A stretch of 5,650 nucleotides of DNA, from contig LKUE01000350.1 of assembly GCA_001412365.1 (NCBI GenBank), positions 1 to 5,650 of the forward strand, written 5' to 3'. A program made the translations under genes and the position numbers. Position 1 is the first letter of the stretch; each line of letters opens with the position of its first letter. The notes beneath the pieces are model-generated. The model did not search any database. It saw nothing but the letters and a program-made list of their open reading frames with translations, and had not been told where the DNA came from. Shown here piece by piece: positions 4,746-5,650 of this stretch. Origin of the DNA: Desulfuromonas sp. SDB. Lineage in GTDB: Bacteria > SDB-A.

Positions 4746-5650
4746 TTATGAAACCAGTGGATAAAATACTTTAAATAAAAGTCCATTTGGGGTTTTATTG
4801 ATAATTTCAACTTCGGCATTGAACTGCTTTAAAATTTCCCGGGTATCGGAGATACCTTTTCCTTCTCCGTCTTTTTTAGTAGAATAACCATGAATAACTT
4901 TATCAAACAAATGTTTAGGGATTCCTCCTCCGGAATCTTCAATTTCTAAAACAACTTTATTATCTTGTTTATAGATAGCAATTTTTAATTCCCCCTGATA
5001 ATGCATTGCCTCCAGTGAATTACTGATGATGTTTTGAAGAGCAATTATCATTAACTCCTTAATTCCTAAAATTTTAAGAGTAGTTGAGGAATAATTTTTG
5101 GTAATTTTCAGTTGTTTCAATGAATTTTCATAAATTTTAAGCACATTATTCAGTAACATTCCGATATCAATTTTTTCAATTTGCTTCTGGTCATATCCGG
5201 GAAATTTCAAAAGAAACTTTATCCGGTCATCAATTCTTCTCACCTCTTCTTTAATATCCAGTATGGTCTTTATCATATCTTCATTTTCAATATTTGGAAT
5301 TAATTCCGTATCAATAGCCATCCCTATAGTAGTAAGTGGAGTTTTTATTTCATGAGCAATTTTCCGGGACAATTCATACCATTGTTGTTTTTTTAATTGT
5401 TCAATTTTTCCAGTGAGGGCATCATGATCAATTTGAGATAATTTAAATTCTTCAATGTTTTGAATAAAAAATACTATCAATTCCCTTTTACCGAATTTGA
5501 ACTTTGATCCGTTGATCCAAGCGGGAAATGATGAACCATCTTTTCTCAGCTGCAGGTCTTCAGAAAAAAATCCTCCGATTATCCTGATTTGATTGATCAG
5601 AGCTTCAACATATTTTAATTGATCGGGAAAAAATAAAATTGAAAAATTTT
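4746..5650 (-). CDS. PAS-domain sensor histidine kinase, 5' end cut by the window edge
   Basis: This is the C-terminal 300 residues of a two-component sensor kinase, expected to autophosphorylate on histidine and pass the phosphate to a response regulator. The frame is open to base 5650. A TTG at 5480 could be mistaken for a start, but the 56 codons above it read as the end of a PAS domain, including RKDGSSFPAWINGS (visible residues 35-48), so the real start lies outside. A short linker with coiled-coil character leads to the H-box AHEIKTPL, with the phospho-acceptor His at visible residue 99 (codon 5354-5352). The ATPase domain follows: N-box NIISNSLEA (206-214), G1 box EDSGGGI (237-243) and G2-like GEGKGIS (261-267), where the usual GxGLG leucine is lysine. 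There is no transmembrane segment in the visible part. The H-box and PAS layout recalls NtrB-type kinases. It ends in TAA, 197 bases before the next gene. No response regulator is visible. The kinase identity is secure; the ligand and partner are unknown. Confidence 0.93.
   Translation of the reverse strand, partial: NFSILFFPDQLKYVEALINQIRIIGGFFSEDLQLRKDGSSFPAWINGSKFKFGKRELIVFFIQNIEEFKLSQIDHDALTGKIEQLKKQQWYELSRKIAHEIKTPLTTIGMAIDTELIPNIENEDMIKTILDIKEEVRRIDDRIKFLLKFPGYDQKQIEKIDIGMLLNNVLKIYENSLKQLKITKNYSSTTLKILGIKELMIIALQNIISNSLEAMHYQGELKIAIYKQDNKVVLEIEDSGGGIPKHLFDKVIHGYSTKKDGEGKGISDTREILKQFNAEVEIINKTPNGLLFKVFYPLVS

Overview
The window looks like a chromosomal stretch from an uncultured, moderately AT-rich member of the Fibrobacteres-Chlorobi-Bacteroidetes (FCB) superphylum, of the Cloacimonadota / Marinimicrobia / KSB1 kind. 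This rests on the PorV/PorQ-family outer-membrane protein, the large secreted protein with a type IX secretion (T9SS) style C-terminal sorting domain, and the style of both proteins. The placement is a family-level inference from reading the sequence, not a database result. All convincing genes lie on the minus strand, so transcription runs from high to low coordinates. Nothing in the window indicates an insertion sequence, phage, CRISPR array, tRNA or rRNA.

Layout in transcription order: (1) 5650-4746, the C-terminal 300 residues of a PAS-domain sensor histidine kinase. The reading frame stays open to the window edge, so the N-terminus is missing. (2) 4745-4550, a 196-base spacer with a sigma70-like promoter embedded in a cluster of short palindromes, then a leader of about 150 bases ending in a very strong Shine-Dalgarno sequence. 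(3) 4549-2051, an 832-residue exported protein with a T9SS type A-like sorting domain. (4) 2040-1039, a 333-residue PorV/PorQ-family beta-barrel protein whose Shine-Dalgarno abuts the stop codon of gene 3, so the two form a tight operon. (5) 1038-787, a spacer holding a pyrimidine-rich transcript segment, a GC-rich hairpin (probable terminator) and a sigma70-like promoter for the next gene. (6) 786-439, a 115-residue STAS/SpoIIAA-like protein without a visible Shine-Dalgarno. (7) 438-1, AT-rich DNA with no intact gene. It may hold a short decayed coding remnant (about 403-197) that overlaps a perfect 8-bp hairpin, and a widely spaced inverted repeat.

The central biological unit is the two-gene operon. 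In characterised T9SS systems, PorV carries cargo proteins with C-terminal sorting domains from the translocon to the cell-surface attachment machinery. A PorV/PorQ paralogue co-transcribed with one large cargo-like protein suggests a dedicated carrier-cargo pair. The adjacent histidine kinase could sense a signal that controls surface export, but its partner regulator is not in the window and that link is only positional.

The histidine kinase and the STAS-like gene are visibly more AT-rich than the operon. All four genes end in TAA or TAG and tryptophan is encoded by TGG throughout, so the standard bacterial code fits.
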